Assembly: GCA_026261815.1 (NCBI GenBank)
Contig: JAMPIT010000174.1
Location: 8,742,001 to 8,806,000, forward strand
Direction: 5' to 3'
Source of the DNA: Monarcha castaneiventris obscurior
Taxonomy: Eukaryota > Chordata > Aves > Passeriformes > Monarchidae
Length of the DNA stretch: 64,000 bases
In this document: positions 49,602 to 62,099 of the stretch, in pieces
Layout of the letters: every line of letters starts with the position of its first letter
Numbering within the stretch: the first letter of the stretch is position 1
The notes under the pieces: model-generated
The model's database searches: none
What the model was told of the DNA's origin: nothing
The model's input: the letters and a program-made list of their open reading frames with translations, nothing else
Program-made: the position numbers and the translations under genes

Positions 49602-52600
49602 GTAAGTCTGATTTACGTGTTAATAGAAGTCAAAGGAAAGGGCTTATTCTCCATGTATTTTGAATTTTACTTTTTAGTCATTACTGAAAGGCAAAATTGG
49701 AGATAATTTGCTGAAAGATGACATTCTTAAAATTTTTATTTTTAACTCAGAAGGCAAAGTGACTGAATACTCTTATATTTTATCAGGAGAGGTATAACCT
49801 GAAGATAAATGTCTTGTGGTTCTGAAGCTATATTGAGCCGACACTTTCATTTTAGCTCAGAATAGTTGAGAACTTTACTAGATGCTTAAATGTATGTTTC
49901 CCTTAGGACCATGTTATTCATGGTAGAAAACAAATGTCAACATAAACTCTAGGTGAAATTTTAAGGAGGCTTAAGGAACCTGGTTTGAAGTAAAATAGAT
50001 ATTTTTTGTCTGTTTATATCTTGAAAATGATGTTGGAGAACTTTCAGTGCTGGATGAGCTTTGGTTTCTATTTTGCTAGAGTCCAAATGAAATTCTTTTT
50101 CATGTGTGGACACAGAAAGCAAGACTCCGAGCACAATTTAGATTTTAAACCCACCAACATGTGGATATAACAGAGCAGTGATCTGAAATTACAAGACTGT
50201 TACACGCTCACTTTGTGTAGCTCCTGAGGCCACTTATTTCAGAAGCTCTCACTGTGCTTCTTGATCTGAAGAACTGACAGTGAGATTAAAGGGTAGTCTT
50301 CCAACAAATACCACTTCTCTTCTCCCAAAAGGTCAGCAACAGGTACATTTTACTCTGCTTATTAGTTGGGAGGAAATGTTTGATACGTGGAGTGAAAAAG
50401 AGAGGGGAAGTTGTTATTGTTGTCTTATTAACAGTGTCCTGGCATTCTGGTAGATCATGAACAATATAGCAAAATCTTGGCAGCACCCAGGCTGAGTTGG
50501 TGAGACAGTAGCACTGCAGCAGAGTGTCTGCAACTGTAGCAGTAGATGAGCCTATCTGTCATCTGCATGGAAATAAAACCTGAGTCACTGGGGTCTGGAA
50601 GGGAAGCGAGCTCACAGTGGGGAAATGAGCGAACTTCAAAGCTGACATTGAGGAAAATTGGAGGTGTATTTTCAGTTCAAGTGAATGTCTCAAACATCCA
50701 AAGGCTCCAGCAATGAATTGATGGGAGACCAGCTTGAAAGGAAAAGAAGCAGGAGAAAGGCAAAGTATCTTTGCCTATCGCTCATAAAGCCAGGAAAGAA
50801 TGTACATTTGTAACTTAATCAGAGATTAGTGCTGTATTTATCAGAAATTGTTACTGCTTCCAGGGAGATCAGTAGCTCAGCACAAACTCAGCACTGGCTT
50901 CAGAGTAAAAGATGCATGTTCCCATTGCAGTTTGCTAAGCCATCCGAAATGGGAGTTAAATGCAACATGGTGTTCACTGGTCACCTGAAGAACCAATCAG
51001 TTATTGTTAACTGAGCCTTTAAGTTATATAACAATATCCGAGCACTTATTCTTCAGAAGCTGGGAACTGCAGTGGTTATTTTTGGGGGAATTCTATTCCA
51101 GACCTTAAACTCTGTAGCAGATGAGCTGTGGCACACAGACAGGATGGCAATGTTGACATTTGGAAACTGCTGTAGAATTTTGAATCTAATGTGCTGGGAA
51201 TATAGGATCCCTCATTAGCCTGCTAGTTTAATTAGTCTGTTCTGCCACTTAAAAGCAGTTTTTAGTATAAAGTCTATGACACCATTGCATGCTTAGAGAG
51301 TGTTCTTGCTTTTACAATCAATGTGTCAGAGTGTAACACAGTGCAGTGTGTTTTAAGGGTTTTTCTAGGCCTTTATATGAGTGTGTTGTCTTTAGCTTTG
51401 TGATCTAAAAGTCTTGTAATTTACACTTATGCTTTTTTAAGAAGCATTATGTGGTAACAAATATTTTTTTGCATGCTATGAGGGCTGGCAGAAAAATGTC
51501 ACCATTTTGTAAGCTTTTTGGAAGAGCTTTCTGAATAGAAATAACTCTTAGCATTTACTTCTTGTGGGCATGGTTCCCTGTTTTAGTATCAGTGATGTTT
51601 TGACAAAACAAAAAACCCAACTAACCATATTTTCTCTTGAAATATATTTGTTCTTTGTAATTTTCTTGAATTTAGGTCTAATCAAAGGTTTAGCAGCTGT
51701 TCTGTGGTTGAGGAATTGACCCTGGGAGCAGAAAATAACAAATTGCTCGAGCAGCTGCTGTTTCTACAGATAATTCTGTTGCCCCATTTAAAGATAATTT
51801 CTTTTCTGATATGGATTTTCAACTAAAAGAGCCTCTATTGTAGAATAGTTTGAACAATTTTTGTGTGATAGCTAATGAGTTATCAACAAAATTTGGCAGG
51901 ACTGACAAACCTGCCAACCACCTACACCATTTTAGTAACAATCAAGTTGTTGTATTAAAGATGCAATTTTTTTAACGCTATAAAGAATACCAAAATGTTT
52001 AGTTTATTCTGTCAACAAGTAATAAAGTTATTTTTATATTGCTGAGGATTTTGGTCTCGAAAGATCTGCTGTTTTTATTAGAAGCTTTCTCTGAGACAGT
52101 CAGTAATGTTTGAGGCAGAAACTTGACTTGTCCAAAACCCCCTAAATGAAGGAATCTGCTGCTTTCTAGTTCAGAAGTACTGCAGCGAAGAGCCTAGCCC
52201 AGTGTTTGAGGGATAGGGGTCAGTCTGTGCCTGAGCAATAAACCCTGGTGCCTGTTTCCTGTTGCAATATCTGATGTAGTGCTCCTTGGCAGAGACTTTG
52301 AGAGCTGCCAGCTGCTTTAACTGTGCACTGGTGTTTTATGCTTTCTGCTTTCCCTGAGTGTGCCTTAATTCTGACCACCATGATCTGTGTTAATGTTGTG
52401 TAACTGCAGTTTTGATGGCTTCTGGTTAATTGCATTTTGTGTCTTTGTCATTAATTGCTCTTGGAATTCCAGGAGGTGGTACCCTGTGAACTTGAGCATC
52501 CAAATCACACAGCAGTAGGAGCTACTCTGCTTTTCTCTACCTGAGCTGGCTTACCCATAAATCAAATATACTAACTTGTTTGTGTGACTTATCTTTGGGA

Positions 52601-52690
52601 AATGTTCTTTAGTGTACTATATTTACTGTTATATATTGATTTACATGTGTTGTAATCCTTTTTCAAAAAAATATTTTGGTTTTTTTTTAG
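49602..52690 (+). other. PTPN12: intron 2
   Basis: GTAAGT donor and TTTTTTTTAG acceptor. The interior is AT-rich with short chance ORFs only; a small GC-richer stretch lies at about 52,190-52,440. No repeat or RNA gene is recognised. Confidence 0.8.
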
Positions 52691-52767
52691 TTGATCACAG
52701 CCGAGTTAAACTGACCTTAAAAACTCCCCCACAAGATTCAGACTACATCAATGCAAACTTTATTAAG
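52691..52767 (+). CDS. PTPN12: PTPN12 coding exon 3 (residues 70-95)
   Basis: 77 nt between TTTTTTTTAG and GTATGT, completing Phe70 and ending phase 0 at Lys95. It encodes FDHSRVKLTL and then DSDYINANFIK (85-95), the conserved DYINANFI core motif that packs beside the active site. Family conservation is essentially complete. Confidence 0.97.
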
Positions 52768-53771
52768 GTATGTGGTACAAGTTTAACAGTTCTTCAGTTC
52801 TTTTTAAGCTTTTATTTCATGTCAGAGCAGTTTTAATATTATAGTCTAACATAAGACTTTAAAGCTGTGAGGGAAGATACGCTTTTATTATGACTTGCAT
52901 AAATTTGCAAACATGATGCCATTTATAACACAAACTTTAAAGCTTTGATTTTACTCTTGAGTGGAAATATAATCTAAAATGCTTCATTTTAAAGTGGCAG
53001 GTGAGCAAATCGGAGCTTTATACCACAGGAAAATTCAGATGCAGTTGTTTTAACAGGTGATGTTTTTAGGGACCATAAATGAGGTGTTTGACAAATTGTG
53101 TATGTTACTACACATTTTGCTCTGTTCATGGAAGAAGCATGGCAATGGAATTATATCTGATATTCTTAAAGAGAAGCCAGAATTTGACTAAAAGCCTGTT
53201 ACAGTTTTGTTTCAAAGTGTTTATGTCTTGAGCTTTGTAGCTTTATTCTGACACTGCTTCTACACAGTATTTATTTTTCAGAAACAGGTGTTCCTGTAAA
53301 TCTTCCTGCATGAACATTTAGCTTGAAAAGCTGAATATAAAAGTACTGAAAATTTATATAAAACAAATTTTAAAATTCTGTATTTTTGAAGTGTATTACA
53401 GGGAGGGAGGAACTTAATATTTGTTCAAGAGGATGCCTTTTTGCAGAAAGATTTTTAATTTTTTATCACTGATGTTAGAGTAACAAAGAAAATGCAGACT
53501 TAAAGGGAATCTTCAGAATCTGAACATACAGAAACTTATTTCCTGTGACAGTTTCTGGCAGTGCTGTAGCTGTTGTAATCTTGGGCTCCCTTGAGATCAC
53601 CAGCAGAATTCCCACTAACGTAATTAGGACTCATGTTTCGTATTTACCCTTCCTGTTGTATATATAAAAAAAGATATTCTAATTTTACACGATTATAACC
53701 CATAATCTTTTTTTATTCAGTGCAGATAAATGCTCTTTATAAACATTAATGGTTCCTTTCTGCAATCCCAG
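52768..53771 (+). other. PTPN12: intron 3
   Basis: About 1.0 kb, AT-rich, GTATGT donor and TGCAATCCCAG acceptor. Nothing else is recognised. Confidence 0.85.
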
Positions 53772-53867
53772 GGAGTACATGGGCCAAAAGCATATGTTGC
53801 TACCCAGGGGCCGCTAGCCAATACAGTCATAGACTTCTGGAGGATGATATGGGAGTACAACGTTGCT
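53772..53867 (+). CDS. PTPN12: PTPN12 coding exon 4 (residues 96-127)
   Basis: 96 nt, phase 0 at both ends (CCCAG|GGA ... GCT|GTAAGT). It encodes [15 protein letters not shown] and [12 protein letters not shown], including the conserved ATQGPL and DFWRM(I/V)WE motifs that form the hydrophobic core of the PTP fold. His98 stands where I recall Tyr in mammals, and Ala127 where I recall Val; both are outside the catalytic loops. Confidence 0.97.
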
Positions 53868-54890
53868 GTAAGTACCTATAGAAAAATTCAGTGTTACCTT
53901 TTTTCATGGCACTGTGATTGTGTATTTTTTGCCGGAGCTGGCTATTATTATCAAAATATTGATAGTGATTTAGATTATTTTCTTCCTAAGGCTTGCTTTT
54001 TGTAGTTAAATAGCATTAATATTATTTATTCATTTTAATAATGTTAATTCAAAGCAATAATTTTATTGAATGAATGTTTAATCCTTCATATTTTTGAATA
54101 GGTTCTTGCTTGGTTACATCTGTTCTGTAGGAGACCTTACAATTCTGACTTAATGTGGACTGACCTAATCAAATATAGAAGCAGCATGTGAAACAAGAAA
54201 AAACCCCAAACCACCAACCTTTTTTTATGTTAATTTTGGGTTACTTATTGATTTTTATATTCTACATCTGTTTAAACAGCTTTTGCCAGGAATTAGCTCT
54301 TAAATACTTGTGGAAATTGGATATGTTTGAGAAATTATTTGTGAAATTTTTTTTGGGGGGGGGGGTTGACACTTGAATCATGGTTACTTACAGTAACAAG
54401 TATCTTACCCATTGGTGTATTTTTATTGTGCTATTCATGCTTTCTGAAATAGCTGCACCTAAGAAATTTGATTGATGGTTGGGTTTGGGGGGAGGGGGGT
54501 TGTTAATATTTTATGCTATCTATGTCACTTTAAGAAAATATAGCTATGTTTCTTCCAGTTGGCAAATGGTTCTCTATTTTTAAGAGTTAAGAATTTACAG
54601 TCAGACTGCATAAATAAGGTATTTATACAGGATCGCAATGAATTTGAATTAAGCAGCCTTGAAGTGTTGTATTAGTGATGTAGATTTTGTGAAGAATGAA
54701 ACTTGTTTATTGTTTTAGAATTAAAAGAGCATGTGTATGCAGGAAAGAAAATATTATTAATAATTAGTGTCTTCCATAGTAACCACTTAAAATGCATCAT
54801 TATCTGCCTGATAAGGCAAGTGGTGAAGTGTAGGTGTTAGTTACATGGTCTAAAAACATCTAACTTGGAGCATCCTTTTTTTCTTTTCAG
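53868..54890 (+). other. PTPN12: intron 4
   Basis: About 1.0 kb with GTAAGT donor and TTCTTTTCAG acceptor. It contains G-rich runs at about 54,355-54,366 and 54,485-54,500 in otherwise AT-rich sequence. No other feature. Confidence 0.85.
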
Positions 54891-54929
54891 ATAATTGTAA
54901 TGGCCTGTCGAGAATTTGAAATGGGAAGG
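54891..54929 (+). CDS. PTPN12: PTPN12 coding exon 5 (residues 128-140)
   Basis: A 39-nt microexon-like exon, phase 0, TTTTCAG|ATA ... AGG|GTATGT. It encodes IIVMACREFEMGR; the (I/V)VM(A/L)xxxxExGR pattern is a central beta-strand motif of classical PTPs. It is too short to stand out as an ORF and was placed by the protein family. Confidence 0.96.
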
Positions 54930-55662
54930 GTATGTGTCCTAAATACAAGAATAAATGAGCTTTGCCCATATGGGGCAATAGCTGTGAAGCTTCGTATGCC
55001 AAATCTGTAACTGTAATAATAATAATATGCCAGATGAAGTGAGAATGCATATCCTTACATTTCTGTACATAGGAAATAGTGCACGAGGCTGCATTTTTTT
55101 GCCCCATTTGTAGGGCTACATGATTACTTAGATGTCATCTTAGTGGAATATGTGTTTATATACAGAACTGTACCAAGGGTTTGTTTCTGACCATGTCACT
55201 GTGGAAAAAAAGTCTTGCTCTTTGTGGGATTTAGGCCAACTATGAAAATCCTGAGTCCTTCAGAATTTCCTGTCAATTGATACAGCTGCAAAAACAATTT
55301 TTTTAAATCTCTCTTCTTTAGTCTTATGACCTTAGAAGGAAATCCATAACTGTGAATTTCCAGCTTTCACAAGAACTAAGCTTTCATTGCTCCTTTGTTG
55401 ATGTATGTATGGTGATTACACATATGTACAGGCAGACATGAAGTCCATGTCCTAATTTACAAAGTGTCTTTTGCCTGTATTTATGTTGGTTGTTTGCAGT
55501 CATGGTTTTGTTTTTCTTCTGTTATCCAAGAGAAAACTTATTTTACTATCTTAAAAGACGTCCAGAATAAGGCATTCAGGGTTGTGATTTTGTCTGCTCT
55601 CCTTCTGTTACTCATCTTTCAGTACCACGCATCAATTAAATTAGAATTCTTTACTTTAACAG
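54930..55662 (+). other. PTPN12: intron 5
   Basis: 0.73 kb, AT-rich; GTATGT donor and TTACTTTAACAG acceptor. Nothing else is recognised. Confidence 0.85.
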
Positions 55663-55734
55663 AAAAAATGTGAGCGTTACTGGCCTTTGTATGGAGAAGC
55701 AGCTGTAACTTTTGGACCATTTCGTGTTTCTTGT
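55663..55734 (+). CDS. PTPN12: PTPN12 coding exon 6 (residues 141-164)
   Basis: 72 nt, phase 0 at both ends. It encodes KKCERYWPLYG, the conserved KCxxYWP motif, and then EAAVTFGPFRVSC. The second half differs noticeably from the mammalian version as I recall it, making this the least conserved piece of the catalytic domain in the window. It is still in frame and of the same length. Confidence 0.95.
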
Positions 55735-57155
55735 GTAAGTATAAAGCTTTATAAATTAATTTTCAAGTATTTAGTGGGTTTGTAACTTAAATGTTCAATG
55801 AACTGTTTGTAGTGGGCTTTTTAATTGTTCAGTACTAAATTTTACACAAGGACTCTCAAAGGAATGTGAATATCTAACCAGTGTGGTTTTTTGAATCCTC
55901 CATGATTGTTTTGTTTTTTTAAAGAAGGGAACTTTGGTCTTGTGTCTTTTTATGTATTATTTCTTGAGCTTTATATGACGTAGTCTTGAATGTCTGTACC
56001 ATACTCAAGAAATCAAAGTCTTGTGCAGTTGTTTTGTCTGTTACGTCTTGTACATTCTGAATGAAATGAAAGTAACACTGAAATAAGTTATTTTTATTAA
56101 GTTAGTTAGCATGAAGTGTTTTTAGGTGTTCAGAAAGAGCTAACATGCCTGTTTATTCAGCTATTAATACTACTTTAAAATAGTCTTAACAAGAATTAGA
56201 TGTCTAACTTCATCTTGTCAGGAAAATATATACTTCCAAATTTTCATCTACAAAGATTCTGAGCAACCTTTTCATACTGTCAGTTGAAAATACCTGCTCC
56301 TCGTGATATTGGTGAAAGGGTTTTGTGTGTTTGTTGTAATTGACTTCTTAGCTACAGCTGAGAATGTATTTCCTTTAGGTACCCTGGTGTATGTGGGCTG
56401 CATTGCTTTAAAACCTGCCAGGTGTTGCAATTGTTGATGGGAAATGGTAAATTCCCAGTAGGAGATAGAAACACATTGAAACCTTGTATGCAGTCTCCTA
56501 AATTCTCTGTGGAAAGCTGTAATGCCAAGCTTTTAAAGGCATCTTCAAATTCTGATATTAGCGATATTTAAAGTACAATAATATTGTTTGATGTCTGCAG
56601 TATAAACTTTCCTTGATATTCCAAAGGAAGACTTGGAAATTCTGTGAGCTAAAGCTAGGTTTTCTGGCCACAACCAAGATAATTGGTGGTTCTTTCAGAT
56701 GCACCCTTAATTGAAAATAATGGAAAAGGAAAATAAAGGAGAGATGACAGGATAGAGTGGTAAGAGGCTGAAGTTTATACAGTGGAAGTGTTATAGAGGG
56801 ATGGCTGTGCAAGGCAGTCTGTAAATTAAAATTATGGAGAAATAAAACAAAAGAGGTACTTAGAAATATTCTTACATGGTTTATTGATGACTTTGGAGCA
56901 CACAAGATATTAATTTCAAAACTCACATTTCTAAGTAGAATTAACACGTTTTGCACATCTTGTGCAGCAAGCTAACTTGCTGGTGTGTTAATCAGTGTTT
57001 TGATTGCCTCTCTCTTGAGGAAATCATAAATACAAAACCAGTAAATTAAAAAAAGACACCTGAGCTTGAAATTTAAAGTTTTAATCAATCCTGTGTGTTG
57101 CCTATTGATTTTCAATTTTTTTTTTCTCAATGCATTATTGTTTTCTCATGTTTAG
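55735..57155 (+). other. PTPN12: intron 6
   Basis: 1.4 kb, AT-rich, GTAAGT donor and TCATGTTTAG acceptor after a T-rich tract. A minus-strand chance frame (56,956-56,558) has no recognisable product. Confidence 0.85.
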
Positions 57156-57215
57156 GAAGCTGAGCAAGCAAGAACAGATTACTTCATTAGAACATTATTA
57201 CTTGAATTTCAAAAT
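57156..57215 (+). CDS. PTPN12: PTPN12 coding exon 7 (residues 165-184)
   Basis: 60 nt, phase 0 (TTTAG|GAA ... AAT|GTAAGT). It encodes EAEQARTDYFIRTLLLEFQN, a beta-strand pair of the PTP domain that precedes the WPD-loop exon. It is close to the mammalian sequence. Confidence 0.96.
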
Positions 57216-59739
57216 GTAAGTACACAGTCACTTCTGGTGTCACCTTCAATGTTTGCTCAAAAGTCTCTAAAATGATACAATGTCAGAAATTCAAGAAAAT
57301 ATCTTCACTTTTTTAGGTGCTGATTATGTATGTAAATTATAAAGTATGATAAATGAGAAAATTATGTTTAAATCTTAGTCTATAAAGGGGGAATAGTAAG
57401 ACTCTGTCTTTTATCTATGTTCTTGTTTGCCGAAATGGCTTAAGCTTTTTTTATAAACTTACACTGAAATGTCAGATGTCAAATGTCAGACTTCATTTGA
57501 GTGAAAAGCAGCTACCACTAAATAAAAACTCTAGAGCCCTCCTGCAAAAACATGAAGCATGACAGTCTATTTTACAGAATACCTGTCATTTTAATTGGCA
57601 ACCTGCATTAATAAATGATTTATTACAGGTTAGTCTCATTTGTGGTTGTTTTCTTTACAAAGCTTTGTTTCAGTTCAACAACAGATATCACAACAGTTAT
57701 GAAAACTGCTTAATCATGAGGGGAGCAACTTTGGGGAATAATTTTTGTCTGCAGTATTTTGCTAGGAATGCATGAACTTAGTCAGTTTGTTTCTGTTAGT
57801 GTGTCCTGAATGCTCATAACTGACTGGGCTGTGAGACTGTTTAGATAACAGAAATTCTGTGTAGTGACCAGGGTTTGTGACATTTTTTTGACATGGTGCA
57901 CTTCAAAACAGAACTGGATACCAAAAATCCCAAACCAGAACCTGCCTTCCTTTTAATACCTCAGTGTTACATGAACTAGTTACACCAGAAACTAACTGAT
58001 GTCTATTTTGCTTGCCTATCCTATGGATGAAAATGGTGTTTGGCTGTTGACTTTGAGGAGTTCTGTCCCAATTAGATGCCTGTGTACTGCTTAAAAACTG
58101 AGCAGCTACAAAAAGCTACAGTTTGTGCTGAGCTTTTGATCTTAGCAAGGAAACAGAAGTTTGTTCCAATGAGAAACAATTTAACTGAAAGGGTTAACAA
58201 GATGTGTTGATATTTAAAATGTGCATCTGATAAAGGGGTTTTTCTTCAGATTTATGTAGCAGATTTGCTTGAGGATTCCTGTAAAATTAATTACAGACTT
58301 TCCTCTCACTTTGAAGAATTTTAAGCGTAGCCTTGCATTGGGGAGGAAAAAGTGTATTTGTGGTACAAAGTAATATCCTTTTAAGTTTGCTTTCAGGCTT
58401 TCCAGAATAATTATGTTTTGTCACTTCTGTAGCATTTGCAGTGGATTATCATACAAAAAAGAGCTGTGCAAAAGAATTTAAAATTTCCATAAATCTACAA
58501 AGTTATTTTAGTTTCTAGAAGGAAAACCAGTTTGACTGAAACTTGATTATTTTCAAGAAAGAGCTTTGGTTTTTTAGGTTATAATTGGCGGTAGAAAAAA
58601 GGACTATAAAGCCTCTTTTAAATTTTTGATTTTCATGTGAGAAAACAAATCCTTTTTTTCCTGACCATTCTGCTAATATGAAAAATCACTGGTCTTTTAA
58701 AAAGTTGTTAAGTGAAATTTCTTGGTGGACCTTAATAGCCAGCTGTAACTCTTCCTTTTTACTGATGACCTTGGTTTTACATAATCATCCAGATTTTAAA
58801 ATTTGTGCTTTCTTAGGCTGTGTTTTCTCTTGTTTTAACTAGCTGTGGTGTTTCCACAGAGCTGGGAAAAGTCAAGCATCAAAAATAGATAACTTTCCAT
58901 GCTCAAGAGGCCTGCTGTGTTGCTTCTCACATTACTAAACAGAAGGTAGTGTAGGTCTTGAAACCTGTAGACTGTAATGTGGATCAAAAGCTTCACACTC
59001 TCCAGTACATTACTCTATATATACTGGAACCCAGAGGTATGACAGCAGCATGGAAAGGTGCAGTAGAACTAGCTACTGGTTCTGTTGGTAGCTGCAGATG
59101 CTTTGGATAATGATGAAAGAGAGGATTTTCAGGGATTCAGGTAGCTGAGTAACTAAGCTGTTGTACAGCCTGCTTCTTACCTTGCCTTTAGTACTACTGT
59201 AGCTCCTGTTACTAGAATAAAAGTGTACCTATTGTTGCAAGTGTGATCTGTATTTAGCTAAGGTCTCAATTATTTCTGCTGTTTTCTTAGTTTCCCTCTG
59301 TGAGCCTGTGCACATGTGCACACACTTTATTTTGTAATGTGGCAAAACAACACCTTTGCCCCCATTTTTTTTTCCTCAATTTAAGTTACTGGTAAGTACA
59401 GATAGAAAAAGAAAGATCACATGAAAGATTCTTTCTCCCTTTCTAAGTTGTAGGTGTAAGGACATTGAATCTTTTCATATGGTGCAGCATTGTGGGTCCT
59501 TTAACCCATATAATAAAGAGGGGCTTCTGAACTGTCCCATAGGACATCTTCTTATGCATTAGCAGCACTTCAAATACAACTTCAGAATTTCTCTTCTCTT
59601 TTTTGAAGTGGTATAAGCTGTAAGGTTTTTTAATCCAGTAAGTAACTTCGCTTGTCAAAGTGAAGGTTCAGCACTACTTCTTTGGTACAAACTCAAATAT
59701 GTGTTATCATTAACACCTTTCTCCTTGCCTCTCCCTTAG
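57216..59739 (+). other. PTPN12: intron 7
   Basis: 2.5 kb, AT-rich; GTAAGT donor and TCTCCCTTAG acceptor. No repeat, RNA or alternative exon is recognised. Confidence 0.8.
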
Positions 59740-59882
59740 GAGACTCGTAGTGTCTACCAATTTCATTATGTTAACTGGCCTGACCATGATGTCCCTTCAT
59801 CTTTTGATTCTATTCTGGACATGATCAGCTTGATGAGAGAATACCAGGAACATGAAGATGTTCCTATTTGCATACACTGCAG
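59740..59882 (+). CDS. PTPN12: PTPN12 coding exon 8 (residues 185-232, part)
   Basis: 143 nt, starting in phase 0 and ending with AG, the first two bases of the Ser232 codon, before GTATCA. It encodes [15 protein letters not shown], which contains the WPD loop (W197-P198-D199; D199 is the general acid), a helix [10 protein letters not shown], and the start of the P-loop, VPICIHC with the catalytic nucleophile Cys231. Numbering agrees with human PTP-PEST, where the nucleophile is also Cys231. Confidence 0.98.
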
Positions 59883-61294
59883 GTATCAAATATATTTATC
59901 TTTTCATTTTTAAACATTTTTATATTTTGAAGTCTAGACTTTTGTTATGGGATGCACTAGTTTTGGTTCTAAATCAGAATTTATTTATTTTAGTTAAAAA
60001 AAATTTCTCATGTCAAAACTTAATTCAAAATTGTACAGGTTTCATTTTCTTAAAACTGATGGCACAGTGAAATTTTGCTTCTACTTCAGTTTAAGACAGA
60101 ATATCAATCAGAAAAGAATGAGCCTTTGAAAGGGAACCCATTTTGTGGTTAAGATGTAAATCCTCATGAGGACAAAACAGACTTTGAAGATTATTGCAAA
60201 TCAGCTTGGGAGTAAAGGCTCCATTCTCAATAGGAGAGACTGTGTAGCACATGCATCACTAAGAACTCTGTCTGTCTGTCGTCTAATATGACAAAAAAGA
60301 TCTTTAATGAGCAGGCTGTAGTTTCCAGTTCAGAAGTCTTCACTTCTGAACAGTTTCATCCTTGACCTGAAATTTGGCTAACAGAAGAACTGTTGAAACT
60401 GAACTGCCATGAAAATATTTTGGTGAATTGACAGTTTCTGACAATTTATCTGGAAATCTTGCCTATTGTTTTTAATGCTTTTTAAAGCAACAAAAGTTCA
60501 TATATTATGTCAGGAAAAATTGAATCCAGATTTGTAATTCAGGACATGTTAAATTCATGGGGCTCATTAACTCTTTAGAGCTTAGTTATTCTCTTCAAGG
60601 GCTGCATTCTTTTTTGGAGTTGTCACTATTAAATGAGGTCTGAAACCATAAACTGATTTAGCACTGAAATCTATTTCACTTTGTCCTGGTCTTTTTGAAT
60701 GCCAATATAATTGTAAATGTTGATTCTTTACAACAGTGTAATTGTAATGTAATAAATATGCATGAATTTTACACTCTGCAAGTGTAAAATAGAGGAATTA
60801 ATACAATTAGGGAAAATAAATAAGATAGTTTGCTGTCACTGTTAAACTTTCAGATGTATGTTTTTTAGCTAAAAAGCAGAAAATAGAGATGTGATACTAA
60901 ATCAGAAAAATGTGGCAAATCTTTAAATGTATTCTGTCCTGCCATTTTACATCATTTACTGTTAAATTTGGAGAAGACCACACCTGATGAAGCAGTAATA
61001 GCTGGGAATAGTGGAACAAAAGAAAGAGGCAATAAAATTGTCATAATTGAAGCATCTTTCATGACTGCAGTTCCACATGGCTATGAAAACTTGCATTAAG
61101 AAATTTGATGCTGCATTTTGCACTGCTGTTTTTTTTTTACTTTTAAGACACTGTAGTGTCAGGCTGAGTTAAATTAAAATTATATTTGAGGGATTTGGAT
61201 ATTTTTTTTTAATGTGGATTCTTGAAATGTAAAGGTTATAGTGTTTTTTAACAAATTTAAGTAATATCTAACACCTAGCTGTTCATGTTCATAG
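59883..61294 (+). other. PTPN12: intron 8, splitting the catalytic-loop codon
   Basis: 1.4 kb, phase 2, donor GTATCA (weak) and acceptor TTCATAG. It holds a 10-bp perfect inverted repeat (60,328-60,337 / 60,342-60,351) and otherwise unremarkable AT-rich DNA. Confidence 0.85.
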
Positions 61295-61361
61295 TGCAGG
61301 GTGTGGAAGAACGGGAGCCATCTGTGCCATAGATTATACATGGAATTTGCTTAAAGCTGGG
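61295..61361 (+). CDS. PTPN12: PTPN12 coding exon 9 (residues 232-254)
   Basis: 67 nt, completing Ser232 and ending GGG|GTAAGG at phase 0. It encodes [23 protein letters not shown], spoken for by the [10 protein letters not shown] signature shared with exon 8. Arg237 is the phosphate-binding Arg of HC(X)5R(S/T). No catalytic residue is missing. Confidence 0.98.
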
Positions 61362-61931
61362 GTAAGGAATACTAAAAGAAGTTTTATGACAATCTGTAAT
61401 TTCATAACAATGATTGATTGAGCTTCCAAGTGTTCTAAATTAGTGAAATATTTAAGACATTCTGGAACTCTCTTGACAGGTTGCATGTTAATTTCATTGC
61501 ATTCATGCTTTAGTATGAACTTACTTTCCTTTGACAGAAAGTTTTTACCTAAAAAGGTTGCTATAAAATTCTAATTTTTAAAAAATATATTTCAGTATAA
61601 ATTGATTTTTTTAATCCAACTTTCTCAGTCCCTTTGATTTATCGTGCCGCTCAAATTTAAAGGGATAACAATTCTGGGATTTTTAGGTTATGAAGCATCG
61701 TTAACGTTGCAGTGTCATATTAATGACATTGGATGTCTCATTTTAAAAATGCTTGAAATGCTCTCATCTGGTCTAAATCAAATGTCAATTTGGAGTTGCT
61801 TTTAAAAAAAATTAAATAGTTGTAGATTAGCTTTACCGATAAAAGTTAGACTTATTTTTTGAAGTTTAACAGCTTTTGTATTGTTGTTCTGACAGATATG
61901 TCATTGTAATTAACTTGCTTCTGTATTTCAG
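61362..61931 (+). other. PTPN12: intron 9
   Basis: 0.57 kb, AT-rich, GTAAGG donor and CTGTATTTCAG acceptor. Nothing else is recognised. Confidence 0.88.
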
Positions 61932-62009
61932 AAAATACCTGAAGAATTCAATGTATTTAATTTAATACAGGAAATGAGGACACAGAGGCATTCTGCAGTG
62001 CAGACAAAG
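61932..62009 (+). CDS. PTPN12: PTPN12 coding exon 10 (residues 255-280)
   Basis: 78 nt, phase 0. It encodes KIPEEFNVFNLIQEMRTQRH and then SAVQTK. Gln278 in the SAVQT segment is the Q-loop glutamine that positions the water for hydrolysis of the phosphocysteine intermediate. R273 in TQR belongs to the same conserved R(T/x)QR motif. Confidence 0.97.
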
Positions 62010-62099
62010 GTATAATTTGTTTTTAAATGAATGTGATAATATGTCATTAGTCTTTATAAAGATCTGGTGCATTAATTTTTGTCTGGTACCTTATTATAG
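62010..62099 (+). other. PTPN12: intron 10 (90 bp)
   Basis: GTATAA donor and TTATTATAG acceptor only 90 bp apart, near the lower size limit for vertebrate introns. Splicing here probably depends on intron definition. Confidence 0.93.

Noticed and set aside
60328..60351. 10-bp perfect inverted repeat with CTTC loop in intron 8
   Set aside because: Arms of this length occur by chance at this scale and there is no supporting context.
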